64,000 bases of DNA from Tethya wilhelma (Eukaryota; Porifera; Demospongiae; Tethyida; Tethyidae): NCBI GenBank assembly GCA_964030475.1, contig CAXIPT010000002.1, positions 19,935,010 to 19,999,009 on the forward strand. The letters are read 5' to 3'. A program made the position numbers and the translations under genes. The notes below the pieces were generated by a model. The model worked only from the letters and a program-made list of their open reading frames with translations. It did no database searches and had not been told where the DNA came from. Below, in pieces: positions 36,280 through 47,282 of the stretch; position 1 is the stretch's first letter; each line of letters begins with the position of its first letter.

Positions 36280-37184
36280 ATGGCTGAATATCTCTTACCT
36301 TCTCATCCTGACAGTTTGGTGGAGGACAGGTTCTCCGTGTGTGAAGAATATGCCGACTGCCTAGAAATACCTCGGTGGGCGTTAATTAGAACGCTCCTTC
36401 AGCAACCAGTTCAAGATGTTGCAGCTTTGGTGGACATTATCAGTACCCTCCAATATGACCAGGAGTTCAATACCCTGATCTCTGTCTTGCAGCTCTCAGC
36501 ATTTCAAGATTTCTTCTCAAAAACTTTCCCAGCAATGATTCAAGTTGCATTACGTATGCCTGAACTCTTTCCTTCAGGCTCACTCAGTCTCCTTCAACAA
36601 GGTACCGAGTGCTCAGTTTCACTCACAAGAGAACAAGTAGCGTGTCTTCTAGTGCACATGTTCCTTTGCACCCTCCAGCGTCCTGTGTGGAACAAGCACT
36701 GGGTCGATTTCAAGATATGGTACAACTCGACCTCATCTCCTACCCTTGCCTATCTCCATTGTCTCCTCACCTATTTCTCCCAGCTTGATGCAACAGGAAG
36801 ACCACCCAACCCAGACCAGGTAGTGGAGTTCAAACGATGCGTACTCACAACACCACCAGATTGGAGTAAATCTAAAGCCACATTTGAGAAGGACTGTGTC
36901 ACTCCATCTTACAGTCTCCAGCCAGTGTCAGGCTGCAATGTAGAAGTGAGCTTTGCCAACAAAGATGTCGGATTTGGTGTCTCTGGAACTCAAGAAGAGG
37001 TCAAGATGGCGATGAGTCCTGAAGCCTGTGTGGTCGTGTTGCTAGCACCCACTCTCCTTGACAACGAGACTTTGCTGATACAGGGAGCACGTCAAGTCGG
37101 GGTGTGTGAGGGAATTGGACGAAATGTGAAGTTTACCGGTCCATTCACTGAACACAAAGACTGGAGTATGCGTTGCATTGTTGC
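36280..37184 (+). CDS. PARG: Poly(ADP-ribose) glycohydrolase, 3' truncated at assembly gap
   Basis: An open frame of about 300 aa starts at ATG 36280 and runs into the N at 37185. It contains the helical accessory region and the first part of the PARG catalytic domain: VEVSFANKDVGFGVSGTQEE, then MSPEACVVVLLAP, NETLLIQGARQ and HKDWSMRC. QEE carries the catalytic glutamates. PARG cleaves poly(ADP-ribose) chains made by PARP. The family signature is GGG-x(6-8)-QEE; here it reads GFG-x4-QEE, so the middle glycine is replaced and the loop is shorter. The remaining macrodomain-like half is missing because the contig ends, not because of a stop. It starts 210 bp after the RPLP1 stop codon. Confidence 0.82.
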
Positions 37185-37185
37185 N
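37185..37185. other. Single-N assembly join cutting PARG
   Basis: The PARG frame ends here and the sequence switches at once to foldback repeat. The missing PARG 3' part is not found elsewhere in the window. Confidence 0.85.
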
Positions 37186-38505
37186 ATACTTTTTGCAGCA
37201 CTGCCCATTCCTACACTACTTATTTTTTTGAAATTTTTACTACTTGTTCATTCACTTTTTTCAACACTACAGTGTGGGAAATATTAGAGACTGGTTAGTC
37301 TTTACAAAAAGCTTGAGTAGCAGCACTATATACTAGTGAAGGAGGCTAATGCGCATGCGCATAATAATGCCACGTGGATAATGACCTTTGAACTCTATAG
37401 GAAGATGGCTACTTTGAAGTACATGAATTTATACTCTCAGTTTCAAAGCTTTCTAGTTTTTGTTTAGGCTTATTTGTGATGAAAACGAGTATCAAGGAAT
37501 GTAGTACCTATGAAAAGAACTTACTTTGTGCTGTCAAAGTTGACTCAACACATTCTGGTTCTCTGGAAATGCTTTTCAAGTAAGTCAGTTAGAAAGTACG
37601 TACGTACGTACGTACGTACGTAAGTACGTAAGTAAGTTAGATGAACAAAAATGGCACTATGGTGGCTTCCCCCTAGCGCTCTCTACGAGTGTTGAGGAAA
37701 CTTGTTGCAAGTTTCAAGACTTGTAAGCAGTTGGTAATCTGTTAGTGAGAGCCTCTGAGCAACTCTGAAAATTTGATTTTGTTTGACTAGATTTTTATGG
37801 TGACCAACATTTTGTATTGTGTTTATGGGACAGCCGGCCCATTCCTACTATACGTACTACCGTACGTATGATACGTACGGTAGTACGTATAGTAGGAATG
37901 GGCCGACTGTCCCATTGACACAATACAAAATGTTCATGCTTATAAACTTTCAGGGAAAGAAAGCTAAGCCTTCAAATGCATTTAATAGCCTCCCACAGAC
38001 AGTTAGCTTACTGTATTAACCAAGAAGACTGGTAGAAAGTTTCTAGAGCACTCTGGAGAGAGCGCTCGCAAGAAGCCATAAGAATACAATTTTGTTCTCC
38101 TTCCTTCCTAACTGACTTACTTGAACGCGATTTCCAAACAAACAAAAGGCATTGAGCGAACTTTGGCCATATAGTGGGACTTCATTTCATCTGTAGTACG
38201 TCCTTTTTGACTCGTTTTCTGGCGAAAACGCAGCAAACAAAATTTAGGCAACTTTGAAACTCTGGATGTAAAATACTGTACATTTTATTTAGCCATTTTG
38301 ATGTAGGTAAAGATCGTCAATAGACCACGTGGTTTGCATGCATATAATGCGCATGCGCATCAAATGTACACTTCTGCTTTTGTAGAGGCTGACTAGTCTC
38401 TGCTGTGTGTTTGTCTTCATGCAATTGATCACCTAGGTGATTAAAAAAGTGAATGAACAAGTAGTAAAACTTTTACAAAAATGAGAATTGTAGGAATGAG
38501 CAGTG
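37186..38505. mobile_element. Giant foldback element, arms of about 650 bp
   Basis: A near-perfect palindromic centre lies at 37870 (CCGTACGTAT-G-ATACGTACGG). From it the two arms read away as inverted repeats: about 70 bp almost identical (through GTAGGAATGGGCC), then diverged but collinear to GTGAATGAACAAGTAGTAAAA. Each arm carries an E-box palindrome CCACGTGG and a GCGCATGCGC site, plus a variable TACG or CTTC microsatellite. No transposase frame is seen. It is a non-autonomous repeat present several times in 37-63 kb. Confidence 0.8.
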
Positions 38506-38820
38506 CGGTAAAAAGCAATGAAACAAGGCAAGTCTCTGAATTTCGGCACATGACTGCTTCATTTTTTGTGCCCTACTCTTTGTGCATCTACTTTCTAAAT
38601 GATTTTTACTTCATTCAAATTAGTAAAGTGTAAAATTGTCGTCGCATTGACTCATGAGCCAAACCACCGACATTTATAATGATGGAATTCAAATTTGCAA
38701 TTCACTTGTGAAAATGAAGTCGTCATGAGCCGAAATTCAGAGATTTGCCTTGTTTCATTGCTTTTACTGCACTGCCCATTCCTACAATTCTCATTTTTTA
38801 TAAAATTTTTACTACTTGTT
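38500..38820. mobile_element. Second inverted-repeat pair joined to the foldback element
   Basis: GCAATGAAACAAGGCAAG with TTTCGGCACATGACTGCTTC (38512-38562) is repeated in reverse complement at about 38700-38775. The right arm continues through CACTGCCCATTCCTACA and ends in TTTTTACTACTTGTT. A similar pair occurs at 42400-42716. Confidence 0.7.
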
Positions 38821-39661
38821 ATTCTTGACATGAGTTTTAGCGCAAGTGGTACTTTAAAGAAGTGGATATTTTCAGGGACACTAAATATGCAAAATTTAGC
38901 AAGAATAGAAGTTGTTGAATTCCAGATTTGGAGATGGAACCAAAGTAGTAAATACTCTTATCTTGTGAGTTGAACTAGCTCTGACCCACAACCAACTGGA
39001 TACTTGAATGTGTATGAGATAGAACTACCAAGGAGTCCCCTAGTGTATGTGGAGGAAAGTGATGTGTTTGGGATTTATTTTCCAAAAGAAAGTGACACTC
39101 ATTTCACACTGGCTTATGTGGTGGACAGTGGAGGGTATCAGTTCAGAGAGGTTGATAAAGTAACAAGAACTTCCCAGAATGTACCCTGGAAGACCACAAC
39201 TGTCAAGAAATACCTTTGGTGATCGCTGAGGTGTTAGGTATGTATTTTCGAATGCCATGGTTTTATACACTGAAGAATTTTTCCAGATTTTTTGTGAAAT
39301 TTAGATAATTTACTGAACAAATGTGTTCTTTACAGATGCTGATGGTAGCAATTAAGACAGGTGATTGAGAAACAACACAAAGCAGTACATGTTATAAAAA
39401 AGTGATAACACATATCTCTATTTCATCACAGTCCACTGCAGTAACCTCTACAGACAGTGATGTTGGAGCAATGGGAGGTGTTGGGTCACAGACAGCCACT
39501 GTAGCAGCTGTTGTGTCTCTTGTTGTACTACTGGTTGTGGGCATTCCAGTTGTCATGGTGATCATTATTGTGATCTACTGGAAGAGAAGGACCGAGGCTA
39601 TCATCAATGCTTGCTTGGATACAACGGAAAAAAACTCAGCATATGAATTACAAGGTGATTT
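38821..39661 (+). pseudogene. Degenerate single-pass receptor fragment
   Basis: Open stretches encode an extracellular module (TLKKWIFSGTLNMQNLARIE, EFQIWRWNQSSKYSYLV, then NVYEIELPRSPLVYVEESDV). A Ser/Thr-rich stalk and one membrane segment follow (VVSLVVLLVVGIPVVMVIII, then IYWKRR). The reading is broken by an in-frame TGA after KYSYLVS, an apparent one-base frameshift at KKYLW near 39220, and a TAA near 39352. I know the EFQIWR...VYE pattern as a recurrent ectodomain of invertebrate receptors but cannot name it. It is wedged between foldback elements. It is probably a relic; the stops would need sequencing errors to be otherwise. Confidence 0.65.
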
Positions 39662-39740
39662 ATCAACCTAAACAATAATATTATCACTGTTGTATAAACA
39701 ATGATGTTTTGAAGCTTTTACCTAAATGCTTATAAATAAT

Positions 39741-41025
39741 ATCATACGTACGGTAGTATCATACGTACGGTAGTACGTATAGTAGGAATGGGCCGACTGT
39801 CCCATAGACACAATACAAAATGTTTATGCTTATAAGCTTTCAGAGAATGACAGCTAAGCCTTCAGACATGGATTAAAGCCTCCCTTGGATAGTTTTCTAA
39901 GTGCATGCATCAACAAAACTCATAGAAACTTTCTACAGCACTCTGGAGAGAGCGCTGGCGGGAAGCCAGAACAGTGCAATTTTGTTTTCTTCTTCCTTCC
40001 TTCCTTCCTTCCTTCCTAACTGACAAACTTGAACGCGATTTTCAGACAAACAAAAGGCATTCAGCCAGCTTTAACTGTACAGTGCAACTTGACTTCATCC
40101 GAACTACATCCTTTTATACTCGTTTGATGCCTAAAAGCTATCTAACAAACAAAATCTAGGCATTTTAAAAACTCTAATATAAAATACTGTACTTGCATGT
40201 AGCCATCTTGATGTAGGTAAAGGTCGTCAACAGACCACGTGGTTGCATGCATATAATGCGCATGCGCATCCAGTGTACTTGAAAGCAGTAGCTCAAGCTT
40301 TTTGTAGAGACTGACCAGTCTCTGATAGCTTATACTCCATTGCAGTTGAGCACCTTAGTGTTGGAAAAAGTGAACAAACAAGTAATTAAAAATTTCATCA
40401 TACGTACAGTAGTACGTATAGTAGGAATGGGCCGACTGTCCCATAGACACATTACAAAATGTTGGTCACTGTAAAAATCTAGTCAAACAAAATTAAACCT
40501 TCAAAGTTGCTCAGAAGCTCTCAATGACAGATTACCAATCGCATGCACAGTCTAAAACTCACAAAAACTTTCCTCAGCACTCGTAGAGAGAGCAGGTGGG
40601 AAGCCACCATAGTGCCATTTTTGTTCTCCTAACGTACGTACTTACTTACTTACTTCCTAACTGACTTACTTGAAAAGGATTTCAAGAGAACCAGAATGTG
40701 TTGAGCCAATTTTGACAGCACAAAGTAACTTCTTTTCATAGGTATACATTCCTTGATACTCGTTTTAATCACAAATAAGCCTAAACAAAAACTAGAAAGC
40801 TTTGAAACTGAGAGTATAAATTCATGTACTTCAATGTAGCCATTTTCCTGTAGAGTTCAAAGGTCATTAATTATCCACGTGGCATTTTAATGCGCATGCG
40901 CATTAGCTGCTTTAGCAGACAATGTAGCTTCTACTCAGATAACTCAAGCTTTTTGTAGGGACTAACCAGTCTCTGATAGTCTCCTCACTGTAGTGTTGAA
41001 AAAAGTGAATGAACAAGTAGTAAAA
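39741..41025 (+). mobile_element. Two direct foldback-arm units, second cut by the N run
   Basis: Two same-orientation copies of the roughly 650-bp arm begin with CATACGTACGGTAGTACG-type sequence (about 39759 and 40399). The first is of the subtype with CTTCCTTCC repeats; the second is of the subtype with ACTTACTT repeats. Both carry CCACGTGG and GCGCATGCGC. The second ends in AACAAGTAGTAAAA at the gap. Confidence 0.75.
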
Positions 41026-41488
41026 NNNNNNNNNNNNNNNNNNNNNNNNNNNNNNNNNNNNNNNNNNNNNNNNNNNNNNNNNNNNNNNNNNNNNNNNNNN
41101 NNNNNNNNNNNNNNNNNNNNNNNNNNNNNNNNNNNNNNNNNNNNNNNNNNNNNNNNNNNNNNNNNNNNNNNNNNNNNNNNNNNNNNNNNNNNNNNNNNNN
41201 NNNNNNNNNNNNNNNNNNNNNNNNNNNNNNNNNNNNNNNNNNNNNNNNNNNNNNNNNNNNNNNNNNNNNNNNNNNNNNNNNNNNNNNNNNNNNNNNNNNN
41301 NNNNNNNNNNNNNNNNNNNNNNNNNNNNNNNNNNNNNNNNNNNNNNNNNNNNNNNNNNNNNNNNNNNNNNNNNNNNNNNNNNNNNNNNNNNNNNNNNNNN
41401 NNNNNNNNNNNNNNNNNNNNNNNNNNNNNNNNNNNNNNNNNNNNNNNNNNNNNNNNNNNNNNNNNNNNNNNNNNNNNNNNNNNNNNNN
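41026..41488. other. Assembly gap, 463 N
   Basis: The gap separates foldback repeat from the CCP exon of receptor A, so the five or six 5' exons of that gene are missing from the scaffold at this point. Confidence 0.98.
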
Positions 41489-44231
41489 GGTGGTGGAGGT
41501 GCTGTAGTGAGTCCTCCCTCTGATGAAAGGTGTGTGGCCATCAATGCTGTTGGGAGTGTTTCCATAGAGAATGGTGTCATCTGCTACAATGGCACATCCA
41601 CTGGCTCCCTTGCTACCTATCACTGCAACAGTGGCTATCAGTTGAAGGATGGAGATGGTCTACAAAGGTGTCAGAGTAACAGCCGCTGGGATGGACAAAT
41701 ACCCACTTGCAGACAAGGTACTGACTCTATACAGTCAGTTACCTCTCAGCTTATCATACGTACGGTAGTACGTGTTAGTTGGAATGGGTCGACTGTCCCA
41801 TAGACACAGTACAAATGTTTATGCTCATAAACTTTCAGAGAATGACAGCTAAGCCTTCAAACACAGATTAAAGCCTCCCTTGTATAGTTTTCTAACTGTA
41901 TGCATCAGTAAAACCGTCACAGAAACTTTCTAGAGCACTCTGGAGAGAACGCTGGCAGGAAGCCAGAACAGTGCAATTTTGTTTTCTCCTTCCTTCCTTC
42001 CTAACTGACAAATTGAATACGATTTCCAGACAAACAAAAGGCATTCAGCCAGCTTTGACTGCAGTGCAACTTGACTTCATCCAAACTATGTCCTTTTTTA
42101 CTTGTTTGGTGCCTAAAAGCTATATAAAATCTAGGTATTTTTAAAACTCTGGTATAAAATACTGTACTTGCATGTAGCCATATCTTGATGTAAGTAAAGG
42201 TTGTCAATAGACCACGTGGTTTGCATGCATGCATATAATGCGCATGCGCATCGAAAGCAGTAGCTCATGCTTTTTATATATTTAGAGACTGCAGTCTCTG
42301 ATAGCTAGTGCTCCATTGCGATTGAGCACCTTAATTAATGTTGGAAAAAGTGAACCAAGAAGTAAAAATTTCATAAAAATTAGCAGTGTAGGATTGGACA
42401 GTGCTGTAAAAAGGAAGGAAACAAGGCTGGGACTTTAAATTTAGGCACATGACTACTTCATCTTTAACTATTCCAAAATTTTCCAAGCTCACATAGTTTG
42501 CCTGTATACCTTCTAATTCATTCTAATAAGCTATGACTTGACAGAATTTTAATTCACGATCATGATTATAATTATGTGATAGAGACCACAGAAATGTGAA
42601 GTAGTCATGTGCCGAAATTTAAAGTCCCAGCCTTGTTTCCTTCCTTTTTTCAGCACTGCCCATTCCTACATTGCTAATTAATTTTTATGAAATTTTACTA
42701 ATTGTAAAGTTATGATGCAGTAGCAGTAACAAACTTACATACTTCTATCATGTACATGCAGAGCCCTGTTTGAATGCTGGCCGAGCATTTTTTGCTATTG
42801 CTCTACTGGTCATCATCATCACCATTGTGTTTGGTTCCTGTGTGATCTTCTATTCACGCTCAAATCCTTCTCAGAAGGTATCAGTGTACACAGCTGTCAT
42901 CTCTCTGGTCCTCTCATTGGTGTGTCTACTCCTGGTGATAATATTCTTTGCCTCAATGGAAGGACTCCAACAGAGCCAACCACTTTGTGCCATCAGCAAC
43001 CTTGTCTCAATCCTCTCAATAGTTTGTTGTATAGTGATCTGTTTGATTCTGACTGGAATCATTATCAATTTTAACCGTAAGTTGATGCTGGATTACCATT
43101 CAAAGCTAGTGGTTCCATAAAGTGAATTGCTAACCTTGTGTGCATTTTATACATAATTTTATCTTCAGAAAACTCTAAGGGCATTTTTAGACTACAATTC
43201 ACAAGTAATCAAGATATTATGATTCAATGTGTGTAACAGTAAGTCATTTAACCTTCAACTCATATGTATACCAATCAGGTAAATTTGAAACTAACCTTTC
43301 CGAACCTGCTGGTGCAAAGTTTGATAAACCAATTCATACTGACAACATTGGTAAACAGCCATCAATTGCCATGAACAACCAGTCAGTGATAGTGGAGGTA
43401 TACATGCATGAAGAAGGGTGGTGGAGAAAGACACCATTACTAAAGTATAGAGTCGGTTTTCTTGAGAACAATGAAATAACATGGAAACATAATGAACCCC
43501 CGTGTAACAACAATATTGGACAAAGACCTCGAGTTGCCATAAACAGTAGTAATATTGTGGTTGTTGTTTATGAATATGGCTGTTGCTTCTGTTGTGTTGG
43601 TTCTATCAATGAAGAAACTGGTATTATTGACTGGGGAGAAAAGGCTGAATTTGCAAATGGATATCTTCCTGATGTGGCCATCACAGATGCCAATAGAGTA
43701 ATCCTAACTTCAGTTAGTAATGGTTGCACATACTATTTTACTGGAAGCATCAACACTGAATCAAAAGCTGTTTTAAATATCAAGAAGAATAGTTTCCTGG
43801 CTGCATCTCATTTTTCTATTGCAGCCAATGGTGCTGGTAGAGTGGTTGCTGTTGTTACTGATAGCAATGAATGTGTACGTTGTGTTGCAGGTACTCTGAA
43901 AGAGGAAGGTGAAATAGAGTGGAAATCTGAAGACGCTCAAACACTCGTACAATCTACAGCAAATGTCCCTCCAGTTGTGAGCATGAACTCTCAAGGTTAT
44001 GTTGTGGTGGTCATCTCTCTTAAAAAATCACTACATGTGTTTGTAGGATGTACGTTCCTCAATGGTAATAGTGTTAAATTGGCTAAGACTCATGATCATC
44101 CTTCAAAGCGGTATAATGATGGTGATTATCCTGCTGTTTGTATCGATAGAAATATTATTGTTAAGATTTATGAGGCAAAGAAGAAGCGATACTACCACAT
44201 TGGATATTTGATTTTTGAATCAAGTGTTTAG
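41489..44231 (+). CDS. Receptor A: CCP, three membrane segments and propeller-like domain, 5' partial
   Basis: Exons 41489-41717 (CCP/sushi domain, CNSGYQLKDGDG and RWDGQIPTC), 42762-43076 (three membrane segments, starting FFAIALLVIIITIVFGS), 43169-43204 and 43279-44231 join, all in phase 1. The last exon encodes about 317 residues of repeats with GQRPRVAIN-SSNIVVVVYE, YLPDVAIT and YPAVCID motifs, ending IFESSV. By comparison with C and D, the missing N-terminal part should hold signal peptide, Ig and FN3-like domains. The fourth-from-last intron contains a foldback element (41755-42716). The 43169-43204 exon uses donor GTAATC, upstream of the site used in D. Ligand and function are unknown; it is likely a type I-like surface receptor with an intracellular propeller. 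Confidence 0.75.
41755..42716 (+). mobile_element. Foldback arm plus inverted-repeat pair in receptor A intron
   Basis: Begins ATCATACGTACGGTAGTACG and runs collinear with the 37870-38470 arm, including CCACGTGG near 42212 and GCGCATGCGC near 42241. The second part (42400-42480 against 42595-42716) is an inverted pair as at 38500-38820. Confidence 0.75.
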
Positions 44232-44529
44232 AGTTGTGATTATAAGAATGTACAGTCATTGTAAAATTAATTTTATCGTACATTTCTGAAATATACATAT
44301 ATCTATAGGATTTAGTTTTTAATGTTAATATCTTTATATGTTTGATTGTGTTTATAGTTTTGTTTTATGTGTCCATCCCTGATCTATCTATTGATTTATG
44401 CATACATTAAATTCAGTAGAAGAGAGTTTGTTATTTAATTTAGAAAAGTTTATTTTGTTTGTTTTGTTCAATTGTGTATTATGTAAACCAAAATGAAAAT
44501 AAAAATTTTGTGTCCAGTTCTATTGGCTG

Positions 44530-46031
44530 TAATTTGCTCTTGTTCAGAGTATAACTGCCACCAGGCTCACCCAACTCATCATCAATCTCTTCATGCATAA
44601 ATTATATATTCACATCTGGGTTTTACCTCCAATTTCGGTATGTTATCTTTACCCATAGTAGGCACTGTTGTATGTGGTGGTGGGGTTGGTTTACTGCCAG
44701 GTTTGACACTCTTGCCTTTATACTTCAATATGAAGACACCTGTCAAACTTGCAGTTACAACTCCAGCAGCAAAAGAGAGTATTGAAGTCTATTACTATAT
44801 TTGAATCGGTTTTTATCTCTACAAAATTTAATTAAACATTATGTAAAATGACATGCTGAAATCAAAACAGATAAATTAAAAAAACTTTTGTACAATACCT
44901 GATTTTAAGCACCCTCAGGCCTGCAAGTATTACATCACCATCCCAGTGTCCATCTGCCTGGCACACACGTTGAGTCTTGACTGATGGTACTTTGAAACCA
45001 TCATCACAAATGTAGCTTGCTGTTGATCCCAAGGTAGTACCACTGTAACACACCACTCCATTGGGAATTGAGAGACTGGCCACAGAGTCTGAGCCACATC
45101 TGAGGTCTATGCCATTTGTATTTGCTAACTCTGCTGTACAAAGGCTCGTGTAATTTCGGAACCTTAAGTTGGATGATAAATGAGATCCATTCCATTGCAC
45201 ACTGTAAGTACATGGAATAAGGTTAGAAATGGCTGGAAATAAACAAAGTCTAAAGACATACATGTGCTGAAACTTCCTTGCACTTTGCCCAGTACTTCTT
45301 CAATGCCATTCCTGTCAACAACCGCAGCTGCTGTGTAACAGTACTTTAAGTTGTTTTCCAAGTGTGGTAAAACAACTGTAGCTTTCCCGTATCCATTAGT
45401 GGGTACTGGAGGAAGACATGTCAGGTTATAGCAGTTTGGAATGACACCATAGCATATTTCACAGCTGGTTGGTAGCTGCCTGGCCAGAAAGAGGCACTCA
45501 ATTGTTGCATGTTCTGGTGTACTTGTGTTTGCAGTCACCTTCATAATTGCAACAGAGAGTGTGTAGTGGCCCGGCCGGCCCCGGAGCCAAAGAAACTGGT
45601 GGAAAGGGATGAACTTCAAATGTGACCTTGAAGCTTACAAGTGCGACTGTCCAGATGTTTTGTACAGAAATGAGTCTGTGTGTAGACTGGTCATATACTG
45701 GAACACTCAAACACATAGTAGGTTGCCCAGGAACTATATAATTAATGTAAACATTAACAAGTGAAGATCACCATTCAGATACAAAATTCAATGAATTATT
45801 CGGTATTTGTGATCATTATATACCCTCTGAGTTTAAGATGGATGTGGTGGTGGTTCCAAGTTGGTTGCCACAGTTCTTTGCATACACGACAAACCCATAT
45901 TGGTTCTCTGCTACAAGTCCACTGCATTTATAGTCGGTGTCGGGAGTGAGACATGTTGTTGCTGATGGACACACACTCCCAGCTGGTGCTATCACACAGT
46001 ACTCATCAACTGAGTGAGTTTCAGTGAAGGC
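44530..46031 (-). pseudogene. Receptor F: decayed copy of receptor E
   Basis: Homologous exon by exon to E: FN3 (45824-46031, cut at its 5' side), a 95-bp exon (45639-45733), a fused FN3/second module (45262 to about 45632), CCP (to 44908) and tail (44560-44790). Lesions are clear. The FN3 exon is fused by deletion to the next exon near 45545. A 5-bp insertion near 44930 shifts the CCP frame and loses its last Cys. The membrane segment is frameshifted near 44780. An insertion of about 13 bp at the YEEI position gives a stop after CEYIIYA. The 5' side ends inside an exon at 46031, where pseudogene B begins in the opposite direction. Confidence 0.8.
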
Positions 46032-46693
46032 ACTGTTAATGGTGAACTACTGGAGGACATTCAATCAAATATACTTTCAGGATACAGCTTCTCATATACT
46101 GATTTTGATCCAGCTGTTGTTAGTGAAGGAGGACGTCGGATAGCTAACTTCACAGCTATCTTAAGAGTAGAACTATCAGCAATTGAGAGTGGTGGACAGA
46201 TAGAGTGTTCTCAAGGCTCCAATCCGAGGCAAGCTATCAATGTCACTTATAAAACAAGAGGTATGCGTACTCGTGCATATATATCATAATGATATTAAAC
46301 AGTAGTTAATGTGGTCTTAGATAACATTGTCACAATGTGATAGTATGAGTCAAATAATAAAATTAATTTGTATACACAGTATACATAACTGATTTTGTAC
46401 ACTGAGATGCTCCCCCAGCTCCGCTCTTTGCTACTAGAGAGTTGGACTCCTCTTTCAGTTTGACCTTGTACTGGGATGAGAGCTTCTCAAGAGCTCATGC
46501 TGTTGAAATGTACTGCATTAGTAGTGATGGTGTGGAGTGTAACACATGTGTCTCTCCCAACACAACGGTTGTGTTTGTCTGTCCCCAACTAATGCAAGGA
46601 GAAGCCACTTCATTCTCTGTAAGAGCTGTCAACTGTGGAGGCCAACAAGGAGAGATTATAACTTTCACTGTCAACCCACAAGGTGAATAATAT

Positions 46694-46889
46694 ACCATAA
46701 ATTAAATTTGGTGAATTGACGAATTGTTTTTCAAAATGCCAAATTAAAAATTGCCAAAGAATTTTTACACACATGCACATATAAACAATGCAATGTGTGG
46801 AATTAAATAGCCAAATTTAAAATCACCAATCACGCTAAAACAGGAATTTGCCAAATTTTAAGCCCCCCAAATTCGCCTGCTATAAGGTA
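46694..46889. mobile_element. Possible MITE, distantly like the CCGTATAGC family
   Basis: Left end TACCATAAATTAAATTTGG and right end CCAAATTCGCCTGCTATAAG with flanking TA suggest imperfect inverted termini. The interior repeats GCCAAAT-type motifs. Weak match; it lies in an intron of pseudogene B. Confidence 0.4.
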
Positions 46890-47192
46890 TATACCCTTAT
46901 TAGTAATAATGCATGTGTTTGGGCGATTTGAAGATTTGAAAATTAAGCATGACTCAGCAAAATGTATGCCAATATTCATATTATGGAAATATCTGGGAAT
47001 AAAAACAGTTAAGTACAATGTAAACTTGTGCTCATGAATTTTTGTATTGTAAGTGGGGTCATTAATTTAGACATTACCTTTCAATGTGTAGTTCCTGGAA
47101 GGTCAAACTCTTGTTCTAGTGTTCCCATCTATAGCAGTGAAGCAGCTGGTGAACTCATTGGAATAGTGAACACATATGGAGTTTAGTGACTG

Positions 47193-47193
47193 T

Positions 47194-47278
<85 letters not shown>

Positions 47279-47282
47279 TGTG
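47193..47282. repeat. GT microsatellite
   Basis: About 90 bp of near-pure GT in an intron of pseudogene B. A similar GT run lies at 48762-48842 between its exons. Confidence 0.95.

Noticed and set aside
40912..41623. Open frames spanning the N run
   Set aside because: They exist only because N codons are not stops.
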